Source: a virus. From it: a stretch of DNA of 26,224 bases. The position numbers and the translations under genes are program-made. Positions 1 to 5,112 of this stretch are shown here, piece by piece. The number at the start of each line of letters is the position of its first letter. Within the stretch, counting starts at the first letter, position 1. The notes under the pieces are model-generated. The model had not been told where the DNA came from, did no database searches, and saw nothing but the letters and a program-made list of their open reading frames with translations. The stretch lies in IMG/VR virus record IMGVR_UViG_3300000116_000182, positions 1 to 26,224 of that record; one strand, written 5' to 3'.

Positions 1-546
1 CATCATCCCGGGCACTTTCCAGCGGCCGCCACTTTCATCAATCAAGTTTTTGATCGGCTCCAATATTTCCCAGTCAAAAATCCGGCCATAGTCTGGACCG
101 GTTGCGGCCCGCAGTTCTCCGCCCTGCGCCTGATGTCCGTAAACCTTAATCAGTTCCTTGCCCCGGTTATACTTCAAACCCCATTGGATACAGTCCGCCG
201 CAATAGGTGCAGGCAAGTCGCGCAGATATCCCGCGGGTGCGCCTGCTAATTGTGATAGCTGGCCAAAACTCCAATTGGTGGGGGTGTTGTTATGCTCGCG
301 GCGATTGTCATCCGTATATTCGACAAAGATATTTCCCCGGCTGGGGTTTTCTTCGTCAAAGTCTCCGATGATTTTGACCTTGTGCGTGTCAACGGTGCGG
401 CTTGTCATGCGCTGCGAATCAATCTTTTTGTGCGCCAGCATATCGTCAAGCGTCAAAAACTTTTGATCGTCGGGACGGTTAAACCATTGTGATGAAACTG
501 CACTGTTTCCGATACCATGCGCGAAGGCGTTTGTGGTGTAAGTCAT
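1..546 (-). CDS. DUF932-like phage protein, truncated at left edge
   Basis: An open frame of 182 codons runs from ATG at 546 to the window edge without a stop, so only the N-terminal part is present. The start has a good Shine-Dalgarno (ACGGAG, 8 bases upstream). The end of the visible part reads LRAATGPDYGRIFDWEILE, which resembles the conserved 'R-A-x-x-x-x-x-Y-x-x-x-x-x-x-x-x-L' core of the DUF932 (phage/plasmid-like protein) family. An upstream stretch (QLSQLAGAPAGYLRDLP) resembles the helical part that precedes that core. DUF932 proteins are common on phages and plasmids, but no biochemical role is established that I can cite. A terminator-like hairpin (569-600) sits just upstream, so expression may be attenuated or come by readthrough from the Cys-rich gene. 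The family call is from motif resemblance only. Confidence 0.72.
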   Translation of the reverse strand, partial: MTYTTNAFAHGIGNSAVSSQWFNRPDDQKFLTLDDMLAHKKIDSQRMTSRTVDTHKVKIIGDFDEENPSRGNIFVEYTDDNRREHNNTPTNWSFGQLSQLAGAPAGYLRDLPAPIAADCIQWGLKYNRGKELIKVYGHQAQGGELRAATGPDYGRIFDWEILEPIKNLIDESGGRWKVPGMM

Positions 547-568
547 GTTATTAATCTCCGTAAAAGTT

Positions 569-600
569 AAAAAGAACGGACCATTGCCCGGCCCGCTCTT
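569..600 (-). terminator. Intrinsic terminator or attenuator hairpin before the DUF932-like gene
   Basis: On the minus strand an 11-bp stem (590-600 with 572-582, two G-U pairs) with a 7-base loop is followed by five Ts. It lies after the Cys-rich gene (stop at 651) and only 22 bases before the ATG at 546. It either ends the upstream transcript or acts as a leader attenuator. No strong promoter fits between the T-run and the ATG. Confidence 0.65.
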
Positions 601-650
601 ATAATCTCGCATAAACCTGCATATGATTGCAAGCTTTATTTTCTAAAAAG

Positions 651-1361
651 TTATTCCGCCCCGATATCACCCGCCACATGGTGCCGCACAATAGACCGCG
701 GCGGCAGGCCTTTAACAAACCGCAAAAGCTTTTCCCCGTCGGTTTCATCCGGCTGCGCACCGTTTGCAGTATCATCCCACCATATCCGGCAATTACCGGC
801 GTCCGCATAGCATCCGCCCTTAACGGTTAAATCCGCGGCTTTTCTTTTGCTGGGCCCATGCGCAGTAAATCCAATAATAAAATTGCGATCTAATCGGGCG
901 CAAAGTGGATCACCGTTTCCACAATCTGCGCAGGATATATCCCGGATTTCTGCCGGACACCGCACGACGTTAATACCATGCGGGGCCGGTTGCGTTTTCT
1001 TTCCCTGCCATGATTGCTCGTTTACCACCGCGACGGACGGGACGCCGTTATGAATCGACGCGGCTGCCGCGCCTAAGTTTTCGGTGCTGTAATTAATAAC
1101 GGTTTTATCTGCCCGCAATTTACGGCCCCAATCAAAAACATTTGGATCAAAATGCGAGTAAGTAAATGAAACGCCTTTGGCCGGTTTTGCATCCAGCAAC
1201 GCGTCAAGGTAATCGGCGTCAATCTTTTCGGTGCCTTTCCCGCTGCAATTCATTTTGCACGTGGTCGGGCAGGTCCCGTATTTCTCCCCGGTGCCCGCTC
1301 TATATGTTACCGCAATGCCCTTTGTTTTTTTGGCGCGGCTTAATTCAACAGTCTTTAACAT
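651..1361 (-). CDS. Cys-rich conserved phage protein (DUF7227/GP88-like?)
   Basis: A 236-aa protein whose start at 1361 is set by TTACGGAGG nine bases upstream. It carries two cysteine clusters that look like metal sites: C31-x3-C35-x3-C39 near the N-terminus, then C135, C144-x2-C147 and C154 in the middle, with C184 and C191 near the C-terminus. After the middle cluster comes NFIIGFTAHG (160-169). This arrangement reminds me of phage families labelled DUF7227 or GP88 (mycobacteriophage gene product 88), whose function is unknown; I am not certain of the assignment. No catalytic motif is recognised, and C-x3-C-x3-C is not the radical SAM spacing. It has its own promoter (1397-1426), so it appears to be a single-gene transcription unit. 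Confidence 0.85.
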   Translation of the reverse strand: MLKTVELSRAKKTKGIAVTYRAGTGEKYGTCPTTCKMNCSGKGTEKIDADYLDALLDAKPAKGVSFTYSHFDPNVFDWGRKLRADKTVINYSTENLGAAAASIHNGVPSVAVVNEQSWQGKKTQPAPHGINVVRCPAEIRDISCADCGNGDPLCARLDRNFIIGFTAHGPSKRKAADLTVKGGCYADAGNCRIWWDDTANGAQPDETDGEKLLRFVKGLPPRSIVRHHVAGDIGAE

Positions 1362-1396
1362 GGTTTGCCCTCCGTAATGTATGCGACTTATCTCAT

Positions 1397-1426
1397 ACTA
1401 TAGCGCAATAAAAAACCCGGCGTCAA
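1397..1426 (-). promoter_or_regulatory. Sigma-70-like promoter of the Cys-rich gene
   Basis: Minus strand: -35 TTGACG (1421-1426), 18-base spacer, -10 TATAGT (1397-1402), then about 30 bases to the TACGGAGG ribosome binding site. The -35 hexamer is exactly the 6-base loop of the terminator hairpin at 1413-1434. A CGCATA hexamer lies at 1380-1385, just downstream of the -10. Confidence 0.75.
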
Positions 1427-1434
1427 CCGGGTTT
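1411..1434 (-). terminator. Intrinsic terminator after the 37-aa gene
   Basis: Perfect 8-bp inverted repeat AAACCCGG/CCGGGTTT around the loop TTGACG (minus strand), followed by a run of six Ts. It lies 8 bases after the stop of the 37-aa gene, so it should end the unit that starts at the 1798-1826 promoter. The flanks are also AT-rich on the other side, so it may work in both directions. Confidence 0.75.
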
Positions 1435-1441
1435 AATTTTA

Positions 1442-1555
1442 TTATTTTTTACGTCGCCGGGGTTTTATCGGCCGCCGTCGCGCCTTTTCGCGTTCCTGTT
1501 TTTCCCACGTCTCTTTCCCGTATAATAATTTACCAAGCCAATTAAATAAAAACAT
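1442..1555 (-). CDS. 37-aa basic small protein, possible membrane anchor
   Basis: The ATG at 1555 directly follows the stop of the 70-aa gene (TAAATG), which indicates translational coupling. The product has a hydrophobic, aromatic N-terminus (MFLFNWLGKLLYG, 1-13) followed by a charged, strongly basic tail ending PRRRKK. It ends 8 bases before a terminator, so it is the last gene of a two-gene unit. The layout (short hydrophobic helix, cationic tail) suits a small membrane-associated or nucleic-acid-binding peptide, but I recognise no family. Its placement between a coupled start and a terminator is the main evidence that it is real. Confidence 0.6.
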   Translation of the reverse strand: MFLFNWLGKLLYGKETWEKQEREKARRRPIKPRRRKK

Positions 1556-1768
1556 TTAACCCCAATCCTTTTGCCCGCCGTCGGCTTCCCCATCGGCATA
1601 ACCTGCATGATAAGCCTTTAATTCAGACGGAGTTAAGTCCGTCACGCAGGTCGCGCAGTTCCTAGTGCTTGTTCCGCCCGTAAAGTAATGAGGGTCAACC
1701 GGTCGGTGATACCAATAGTCTGCCCGCCCGCGGTCATAAGGTCCGCCGTGTCTTTCATCATGTTTCAT
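1556..1768 (-). CDS. Conserved small phage protein (RGRADYWY...KDWG type)
   Basis: A 70-aa protein with an optimal start: GGAG eight bases before the ATG at 1768 and a well-placed promoter (1798-1826). It opens with a polar segment containing DRGRADYWYHR and DPHYF and closes with AYHAGYADGEADGGQKDWG. The pattern 'DRG-x-AD-x-x-Y-x-R ... Y-x-x-GY-x-x-x-E-x-x-G-x-x-KDWG' recurs in many environmental phage genomes as a hypothetical protein; that is from memory, and the function is unknown. Two cysteines (C38, C41) form a single CxxC. It is coupled to the 37-aa gene downstream. Confidence 0.85.
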   Translation of the reverse strand: MKHDERHGGPYDRGRADYWYHRPVDPHYFTGGTSTRNCATCVTDLTPSELKAYHAGYADGEADGGQKDWG

Positions 1769-1797
1769 AATAATCTCCGTAGTTAGTTAGGTCTAAG

Positions 1798-1826
1798 ATA
1801 TTATGCGATCATATGGGAGAAATCAA
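1798..1826 (-). promoter_or_regulatory. Sigma-70-like promoter of the 70-aa/37-aa unit
   Basis: Minus strand: -35 TTGATT (1821-1826), 17-base spacer, -10 TAATAT (1798-1803). The -35 lies inside the 3' end of the nuclease gene (stop at 1809). A CGCATA hexamer (1802-1807) touches the -10. Confidence 0.75.
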
Positions 1827-2270
1827 GCTCATTATTTTATCCCAGTCAAAATCCCCATCGGAGCAATAGACCGGTGCAACCTTCAGGCCTTCCATCTTTA
1901 AATCCATTGCGTCCTTACCGTGGTACAAATAGATCATTTGCGGCTTTGTTTTGGTTTGCAGCTTACGGACCAAAACCCAAACGCTGGCATGACTGTGCGT
2001 TGTAAGCCAAGCGACTTGATGAGGTCGCAGGTCCACTGCGTTTCCAGAAGTCGCCTTTAATTCTACAAAATGAAACTTACCGGTTTCATCGCAGCATAAA
2101 ACATCTGGGATGCCCGGCATGGCCCATGTTTCAATTCGGGTACTTTTCCATGTTCTCGGGCTCTTTTGCATCCCAGTCTTCATCAGCCTCCAAAAGTCGG
2201 CCTCGCGCTTTGTCGCGGTTCTGGGGATTGCTCTCTCCTTCGGGAGTAACGTCGATAGTGATCGGGGCAT
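1809..2270 (-). CDS. VRR-NUC-like PD-(D/E)XK nuclease
   Basis: The core reads GIPDVLCC (53-60), then FHFVELKATSG (66-76), then RPHQVAWL (82-89). This is the G-x-PD ... ExK ... Q layout of VRR-NUC/Holliday-junction-resolvase-like nucleases of the PD-(D/E)XK fold. D56, E70 and K72 are the expected metal-binding and catalytic residues. Such phage enzymes are thought to cut branched DNA during replication or packaging. The start is uncertain: ATG 2270 gives 153 aa and overlaps the terminase gene by 140 bases. ATG 2183 gives a shorter protein but would drop EADFW (23-27), which looks like the normal N-terminal helix of this family. A strong AAGGAGA lies five bases before an ATC codon at 2228 (see findings). 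The gene follows the terminase small subunit on the same strand. Confidence 0.82.
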   Translation of the reverse strand: MPRSLSTLLPKERAIPRTATKREADFWRLMKTGMQKSPRTWKSTRIETWAMPGIPDVLCCDETGKFHFVELKATSGNAVDLRPHQVAWLTTHSHASVWVLVRKLQTKTKPQMIYLYHGKDAMDLKMEGLKVAPVYCSDGDFDWDKIMSLISPI

Positions 2271-2760
2271 AACTTTGTTTAATCTCCTTCAGAGCGTTCA
2301 GCACTTCGTCCTTGCTCATCGAATCGATGCTGCCATGACGGATTTCTGATTTGCTCACATAAATATCGCCTTGCGCTTGCCCCCGCCGATATTCTGCTTG
2401 AACGGCTGCCGAATAGGCTCCGTTGGTTAACGCTGCATCGCGGATGGTTTGAAGGTCGCGCAGATGCCGCTGGTAATTCACGCCAAACTTTTCATCAAGC
2501 TCGGCGCGATATGATTGTATAGCTGCCACCACATGGGGACAGATATTAGGATTGGTCATCTCATATGCTCTGGTGTGCGCTGATCCTGCCGGGTAGCCTG
2601 CATTAACCGCAGCTTCCCGCATAGTGATCTGGCCATCCTTCGAAACAAGCTCTTTTACAAAAAGCTCTTGCCGCCTAGTCAGGACCGCAGCTTTAGTTGA
2701 TTTAGGTCGCCCGCCTTTTTTAGTTTTAGCAGGAGGGTTTGATTTAGCTTTCGACGCCAT
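2131..2760 (-). CDS. terS: Terminase small subunit (probable)
   Basis: A 209-aa protein. The basic N-terminal tail (KKGGRPKSTK) is followed by LTRRQELFVKELVSKDGQ (27-44) and then REAAVNAGY (48-56). This is the 'x-L-T-x-x-Q-x-x-F-V-x-x-L ... A-A-x-x-A-G-Y' helix-turn-helix typical of phage terminase small subunits, which recognise the packaging site and load the large subunit. The middle is helical and charged, and the C-terminus is acidic. An AGGA box lies about eight bases before the ATG. The large subunit is not adjacent in this window, which is unusual. The downstream nuclease gene overlaps its 3' end. An alternative reading is another phage DNA-binding protein with the same HTH. Confidence 0.72.
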   Translation of the reverse strand: MASKAKSNPPAKTKKGGRPKSTKAAVLTRRQELFVKELVSKDGQITMREAAVNAGYPAGSAHTRAYEMTNPNICPHVVAAIQSYRAELDEKFGVNYQRHLRDLQTIRDAALTNGAYSAAVQAEYRRGQAQGDIYVSKSEIRHGSIDSMSKDEVLNALKEIKQSYAPITIDVTPEGESNPQNRDKARGRLLEADEDWDAKEPENMEKYPN

Positions 2761-3070
2761 GATAGTATCCTAGTTATTTGCAGATACTTTACACTCAAAA
2801 CAGCCCCCTTGTATATATAGCTACAAAAATAAAAAATATAAAAAAACTTTTCAGACCCCCTTAACGCACTTCTGCCCCTTACGGTTACACAAACTCTGGT
2901 TACGTTACATTTTTAGAAACTACTTTGTGTTACTTCTAAGTCCCTATATATAAAGAACAAAACACCCAAAGTTACACGGTTACACCGGTTACGCCTATTT
3001 TTACAAAAAATATTTATTTTTATTTCTGGCTCTATATATAAGGGAACGCGTTTATTTGTAACCGCTCCAT
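2761..3070. other. AT-rich non-coding region with iterated GTTAC and TATATATA motifs
   Basis: No credible gene lies here on either strand. The region has homopolymeric A/T stretches, three TATATATA boxes (2812-2819, 2945-2952, 3033-3040), a short inverted repeat TTGTA/TACAA (2809-2813 with 2822-2826) and seven GTTAC repeats between 2884 and 2992. The TATATATA boxes could serve as -10 elements for the terminase small subunit gene, but no convincing -35 is paired with them. The whole resembles an origin or an operator array more than a plain spacer. Confidence 0.6.
2882..2993. repeat. GTTAC iteron cluster
   Basis: GTTAC occurs at 2884, 2899, 2904, 2929, 2971, 2979 and 2988, all in the same orientation. 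A reverse copy (GTAAC) lies at 3058-3062. The 9-mer CGGTTACAC occurs exactly twice (2882-2890 and 2977-2985). The spacing is irregular (15, 5, 25, 42, 8, 9), so this is not a simple tandem repeat. Confidence 0.65.
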
Positions 3071-3099
3071 AAAAAAACCCGCGATCCGTGGACCGCGGG
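3071..3099 (-). terminator. Intrinsic terminator after the 120-aa gene
   Basis: A minus-strand stem CCCGCGGTC/GATCGCGGG (one G-U pair, 4-base loop) is followed by seven Ts (A-run at 3071-3077 on the plus strand). It lies 8 bases past the stop at 3107. Confidence 0.85.
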
Positions 3100-3106
3100 C
3101 TGTTGT

Positions 3107-3469
3107 TTACGCGCTACTATTTTCGATGCTTGAGATATTCTCTGTCATCCATTCGAGGCAGTCCGCGTGTTTGTCGTTAAAATCACCTTTCTTCACGGGC
3201 CTTATAGATCGGCTTGTGACCGTAAAGATTCCAATTGGGGTTGGCGGGTTTTCCGTTTGCCAATTGTATCCTCCAAAGTCTGATACATAAAGCTCGTCAT
3301 CTTTACCGTACACAACGTAGATTGGTATTTTATCTCCGCCGTCGTGTTTATGGGCGTTTTTGATTGCAGTAATTGGATTACTTGCTTTTGCCCATGTGCC
3401 GTAAAGACCGGCAGTTGATGCGAGGAAGGTGTATCCGTTTGGAAGGACGTGATCTTGTGTTTCACTCAT
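3107..3469 (-). CDS. Hypothetical phage protein, 120 aa
   Basis: The start at 3469 is fixed by CTACGGAGG eight bases upstream. The unit has its own strong promoter (3565-3593), a structured leader of about 90 bases and a terminator right after the stop, so it is a monocistronic transcription unit. The protein is globular-looking, with beta-rich segments (IYVVYGKDDELYVSD and IGIFTVTSRSI). There is no signal peptide, membrane segment or catalytic motif that I recognise. The dedicated, elaborate control suggests a protein needed at a particular time or level; its function is unknown. Confidence 0.8.
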   Translation of the reverse strand: MSETQDHVLPNGYTFLASTAGLYGTWAKASNPITAIKNAHKHDGGDKIPIYVVYGKDDELYVSDFGGYNWQTENPPTPIGIFTVTSRSIRPVKKGDFNDKHADCLEWMTENISSIENSSA

Positions 3470-3477
3470 GGTGAACC

Positions 3478-3560
3478 TCCGTAGTATGTAGGACCGAAGT
3501 CCATTGTCAAATAGCCGTGGGGCTTGCCCGCCCCAGCCGACGGGCTCATCCCATCGACAA
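3478..3560 (-). ncRNA. Structured 5' leader RNA (three hairpins, possible closing stem)
   Basis: Reading the minus strand from the predicted start of transcription: GAUGGG(AUGAG)CCCGUC (6 bp, one G-U), then GGGGC(GGGCAA)GCCCC (5 bp, flanked by a possible CCGU/ACGG), then GGAC(UUCG)GUCC, a perfect UUCG-capped hairpin. UUGUC at the 5' end can pair with GACAA after the second hairpin, closing a multi-branch element. The ribosome binding site follows directly. It matches no riboswitch class that I can name. Confidence 0.5.
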
Positions 3561-3564
3561 TATT

Positions 3565-3593
3565 ATATTACCACAGGTATGCGATAAAGTCAA
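3565..3593 (-). promoter_or_regulatory. Strong sigma-70-like promoter of the 120-aa gene
   Basis: Minus strand: -35 TTGACT (3588-3593), 17-base spacer, -10 TAATAT (3565-3570). The spacer carries CGCATA (3578-3583). It lies in the gap after the 47-aa gene, whose stop is at 3625. Confidence 0.8.
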
Positions 3594-3624
3594 TAGTTAA
3601 CTTTTTAAGAAATTAGGTGCGTTG

Positions 3625-3768
3625 TTAGAACGGCGGTTCTTCTCCATCATATTTTGGTTTCCAAGGCTCGTGGGCCGTGGGCTTTGAGGAGGGTAAGGGG
3701 CTCGTGGGTTTTGTTTCGAGGACGCCGATACGTTTAAGCTCGGCGTCCAAGTGTGGTGGAAGGTTCAC
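3625..3768 (-). CDS. 47-aa small protein with SSB-like C-terminal tip
   Basis: A GTG at 3768 overlaps the stop of the 25-aa ORF as GTGA, a typical coupled start. The product starts NLPPHLDAELKRIGVLE, has a Pro/Ser-rich linker (residues 20-38) and ends KYDGEEPPF. The acidic-Pro-Phe end resembles the C-terminal peptide by which SSB proteins (ending DDIPF in E. coli) dock partner proteins. Two other proteins in this window end similarly (DKDIPF and EAPF). There is no folded domain beyond one short helix. It might be a small adaptor; the start codon and reality of the gene rest on the coupling and on the tail. Confidence 0.55.
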   Translation of the reverse strand: MNLPPHLDAELKRIGVLETKPTSPLPSSKPTAHEPWKPKYDGEEPPF

Positions 3769-3842
3769 CAGTTGGGTCCGAAGACTTTGGCGAACACTTC
3801 ATTGAGCATGATTTCGATTTCGAGGTCGGTCATTTTTTTCAT
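3765..3842 (-). CDS. 25-aa coupled micro-ORF
   Basis: An ATG at 3842 overlaps the stop of the membrane-anchored HTH-like gene (ATGA), and the ORF's own stop overlaps the GTG of the 47-aa gene. The product is acidic and amphipathic (MKKMTDLEIEIMLNEVFAK then VFGPNW). It may be a real small protein, or only a translational relay that lets ribosomes reach the 47-aa gene. There is no Shine-Dalgarno of its own. Confidence 0.4.
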   Translation of the reverse strand: MKKMTDLEIEIMLNEVFAKVFGPNW

Positions 3843-4231
3843 GATACGAAGCTCGACACGATTGCTGCGGCTGCGCCTGCAACGATTGCGGTAACGACGG
3901 CCCGGACTAGGAGTTTATGTCGGACGTACCACGGCTCGTGGTTCACGGTTTCCCACATTTTATTTTCGAATTGCGCGTCGTGGGTTGTGGTGAAGTCCAC
4001 GGCTTCGGCCATCCCGAGTTCTTTGTGGGATGGTTTGCTGAACGTTTTGTTTGAGGCGGCGTACTTTTCTACTTCTGATTCTTTAAAGTGGCGCACACCT
4101 TTAACCATTGTTCCTTTTGGGAAGGGCATGGGGCTACGTTTGGTTACGACTTTCTTAATATGATATTCCAATTTTGGTGCCTTGATGCTGTATTTCAAAC
4201 AGATTTCTTTTTTGGTGAGTGTCTTTGACAT
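3839..4231 (-). CDS. HTH-like protein with C-terminal transmembrane helix
   Basis: 130 aa. The ATG at 4231 is chosen because GGAG lies seven bases upstream; an in-frame ATG 12 bases earlier overlaps that site. The N-terminus (LTKKEICLKYSIKAPKLEYH) looks like a short helix-turn-helix. A basic PMPFPKGTMVKGVRHFKESEVEKY stretch follows in two parts (38-49 and 50-61), as in MerR/excisionase-like winged folds. The last 23 residues (LVRAVVTAIVAGAAAAIVSS then FVS) form one transmembrane helix preceded by KW/R-rich sequence. A tail-anchored DNA-binding-like protein in a phage could tether DNA or a regulator to the membrane; this is inference. It has its own promoter at 4258-4287. Confidence 0.8.
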   Translation of the reverse strand: MSKTLTKKEICLKYSIKAPKLEYHIKKVVTKRSPMPFPKGTMVKGVRHFKESEVEKYAASNKTFSKPSHKELGMAEAVDFTTTHDAQFENKMWETVNHEPWYVRHKLLVRAVVTAIVAGAAAAIVSSFVS

Positions 4232-4257
4232 GATTATCTCCATAGTTAGGTGGGATT

Positions 4258-4287
4258 ACTATATGGGATATTATGCGCTAGTGTCAA
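4258..4287 (-). promoter_or_regulatory. Sigma-70-like promoter of the HTH-TM/25-aa/47-aa unit
   Basis: Minus strand: consensus -35 TTGACA (4282-4287), 18-base spacer, -10 TATAGT (4258-4263). CGCATA (4272-4277) lies in the spacer. It starts 3 bases after the upstream gene's stop codon. Confidence 0.8.
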
Positions 4288-4290
4288 GCT

Positions 4291-4578
4291 TTAGTGTATT
4301 TCGTCGGAACCGCGGTGGTTTTGCTGTTTGATTTGCATTTCTTCTGCATTGACGGTTGCGTTGTGTATGCAGGAGGACAGGACTTTCATGGCGGTATCAT
4401 TATCGGGGGCGAGGGACATGAGCGCGGTGAGTGTTTGCGTAAGCATTCCCCCGATAGCTGCGCCCATGTTCATATCGTTTGCGTTCATTTCTTGGATAAG
4501 TTCATGAGCGCATTCCATTGACCAAAAGAAGTCATCTTTTATTTCGTCTTCGACTTCTTGTAGCGAGGATGGCTTCAT
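4291..4578 (-). CDS. Hypothetical acidic helical protein, 95 aa
   Basis: The ATG at 4578 immediately follows the TGA of the preceding HTH gene (TGAATG), so the two are coupled. The protein is acidic and mostly helical, with the segments LQEVEDEIKDDFFWSMECAH and AAIGGMLTQTLTALMSLAP, and a polar C-terminal tail. The second segment is moderately hydrophobic but contains Gln and Thr, so it is more likely a buried helix than a membrane span. No family is recognised. It is the last gene of a three-gene run starting at 5102. Confidence 0.75.
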   Translation of the reverse strand: MKPSSLQEVEDEIKDDFFWSMECAHELIQEMNANDMNMGAAIGGMLTQTLTALMSLAPDNDTAMKVLSSCIHNATVNAEEMQIKQQNHRGSDEIH

Positions 4579-4899
4579 TCAATCTTTCCGAGGCAGATCA
4601 TATCTTTTGACATAATCACGAACAGTACGGAGCAAGATGCCCGTCATGGTCGCAATTTCTTGGTCTGTTATGTTTTTCAGTTTCATATTATTGATTATCT
4701 TAGCCTTGTCGGGCAGTTTTTTAAAGTCTGTTTTTGGTCGGCCGCCTTTGTTGCCAGATTGCTTGCCACCATCCCATGCGGCGCGTTGTCCTAAATCAGA
4801 TTTTAGTTTTGGATTTATCGCATGGTCATACTTTAGCTGCTTGATCCAAGCTGCGCGGTATAGGTCCTGATATTCAGGAGAATCGGGGGTCAGTTTCAT
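4579..4899 (-). CDS. Small HTH DNA-binding protein
   Basis: 106 aa. The ATG at 4899 overlaps the stop of the preceding gene as ATGA and has GGGAGG seven bases upstream, which is better than the farther upstream in-frame start. The middle contains the flexible basic element GNKGGRPKTD (AT-hook-like). The C-terminus reads ITDQEIATMTGILLRTVRDY, a homeodomain-like/resolvase-like helix-turn-helix, followed by VKRYDLPRKD. A role as a phage transcriptional regulator or DNA-site recogniser is likely. It resembles the small HTH proteins that accompany replication genes in other phages. Confidence 0.78.
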   Translation of the reverse strand: MKLTPDSPEYQDLYRAAWIKQLKYDHAINPKLKSDLGQRAAWDGGKQSGNKGGRPKTDFKKLPDKAKIINNMKLKNITDQEIATMTGILLRTVRDYVKRYDLPRKD

Positions 4900-5102
4900 T
4901 TTTTGGCCTCCCATGTGTCCACCTCCGCGTACCAATTGCCGGTGCGGCCACTTTCTTTTACTTGGACGTTTATCCAATCACCGTCTTTTTCGGACAGCCA
5001 CGCGATCAGGTCTTCGCGTTTTATGCTAAGATTGCACTTAACGAAGTCAGGCGCTTTCTCGTTTGGTTTCTTGGCCATCAGGCCGTTAACAAAATCAGGC
5101 AT
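4896..5102 (-). CDS. Conserved phage hypothetical protein, 68 aa
   Basis: The start at 5102 is fixed by AAGGAGG six bases upstream; the longer frame to 5147 would cross the terminator-like hairpin and is rejected. The pattern 'SIKREDLIAWLSEKDGDWIN' followed by VQVKESGRTGNWYAEVDTWE recalls a family of small phage proteins of the type 'W-x-N-V-x-V-K-x-S ... W-Y-A-E-V-D-x-W', which I know only as hypothetical. The fold is probably alpha/beta with two C-terminal strands. A hairpin with a run of eight Ts directly precedes the ribosome binding site, suggesting attenuation. Confidence 0.8.
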   Translation of the reverse strand: MPDFVNGLMAKKPNEKAPDFVKCNLSIKREDLIAWLSEKDGDWINVQVKESGRTGNWYAEVDTWEAKK

Positions 5103-5112
5103 TTTTCCCTCC

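Noticed and set aside
599-808. 69-aa minus-strand frame overlapping the Cys-rich gene end
   Set aside because: It overlaps most of the 3' end of the Cys-rich gene in another frame, with no start signal and no recognisable motif.
3753-4163. 136-aa plus-strand open frame
   Set aside because: It is antisense to the HTH-TM gene and the coupled microgenes, which have a consensus promoter and ribosome binding site.
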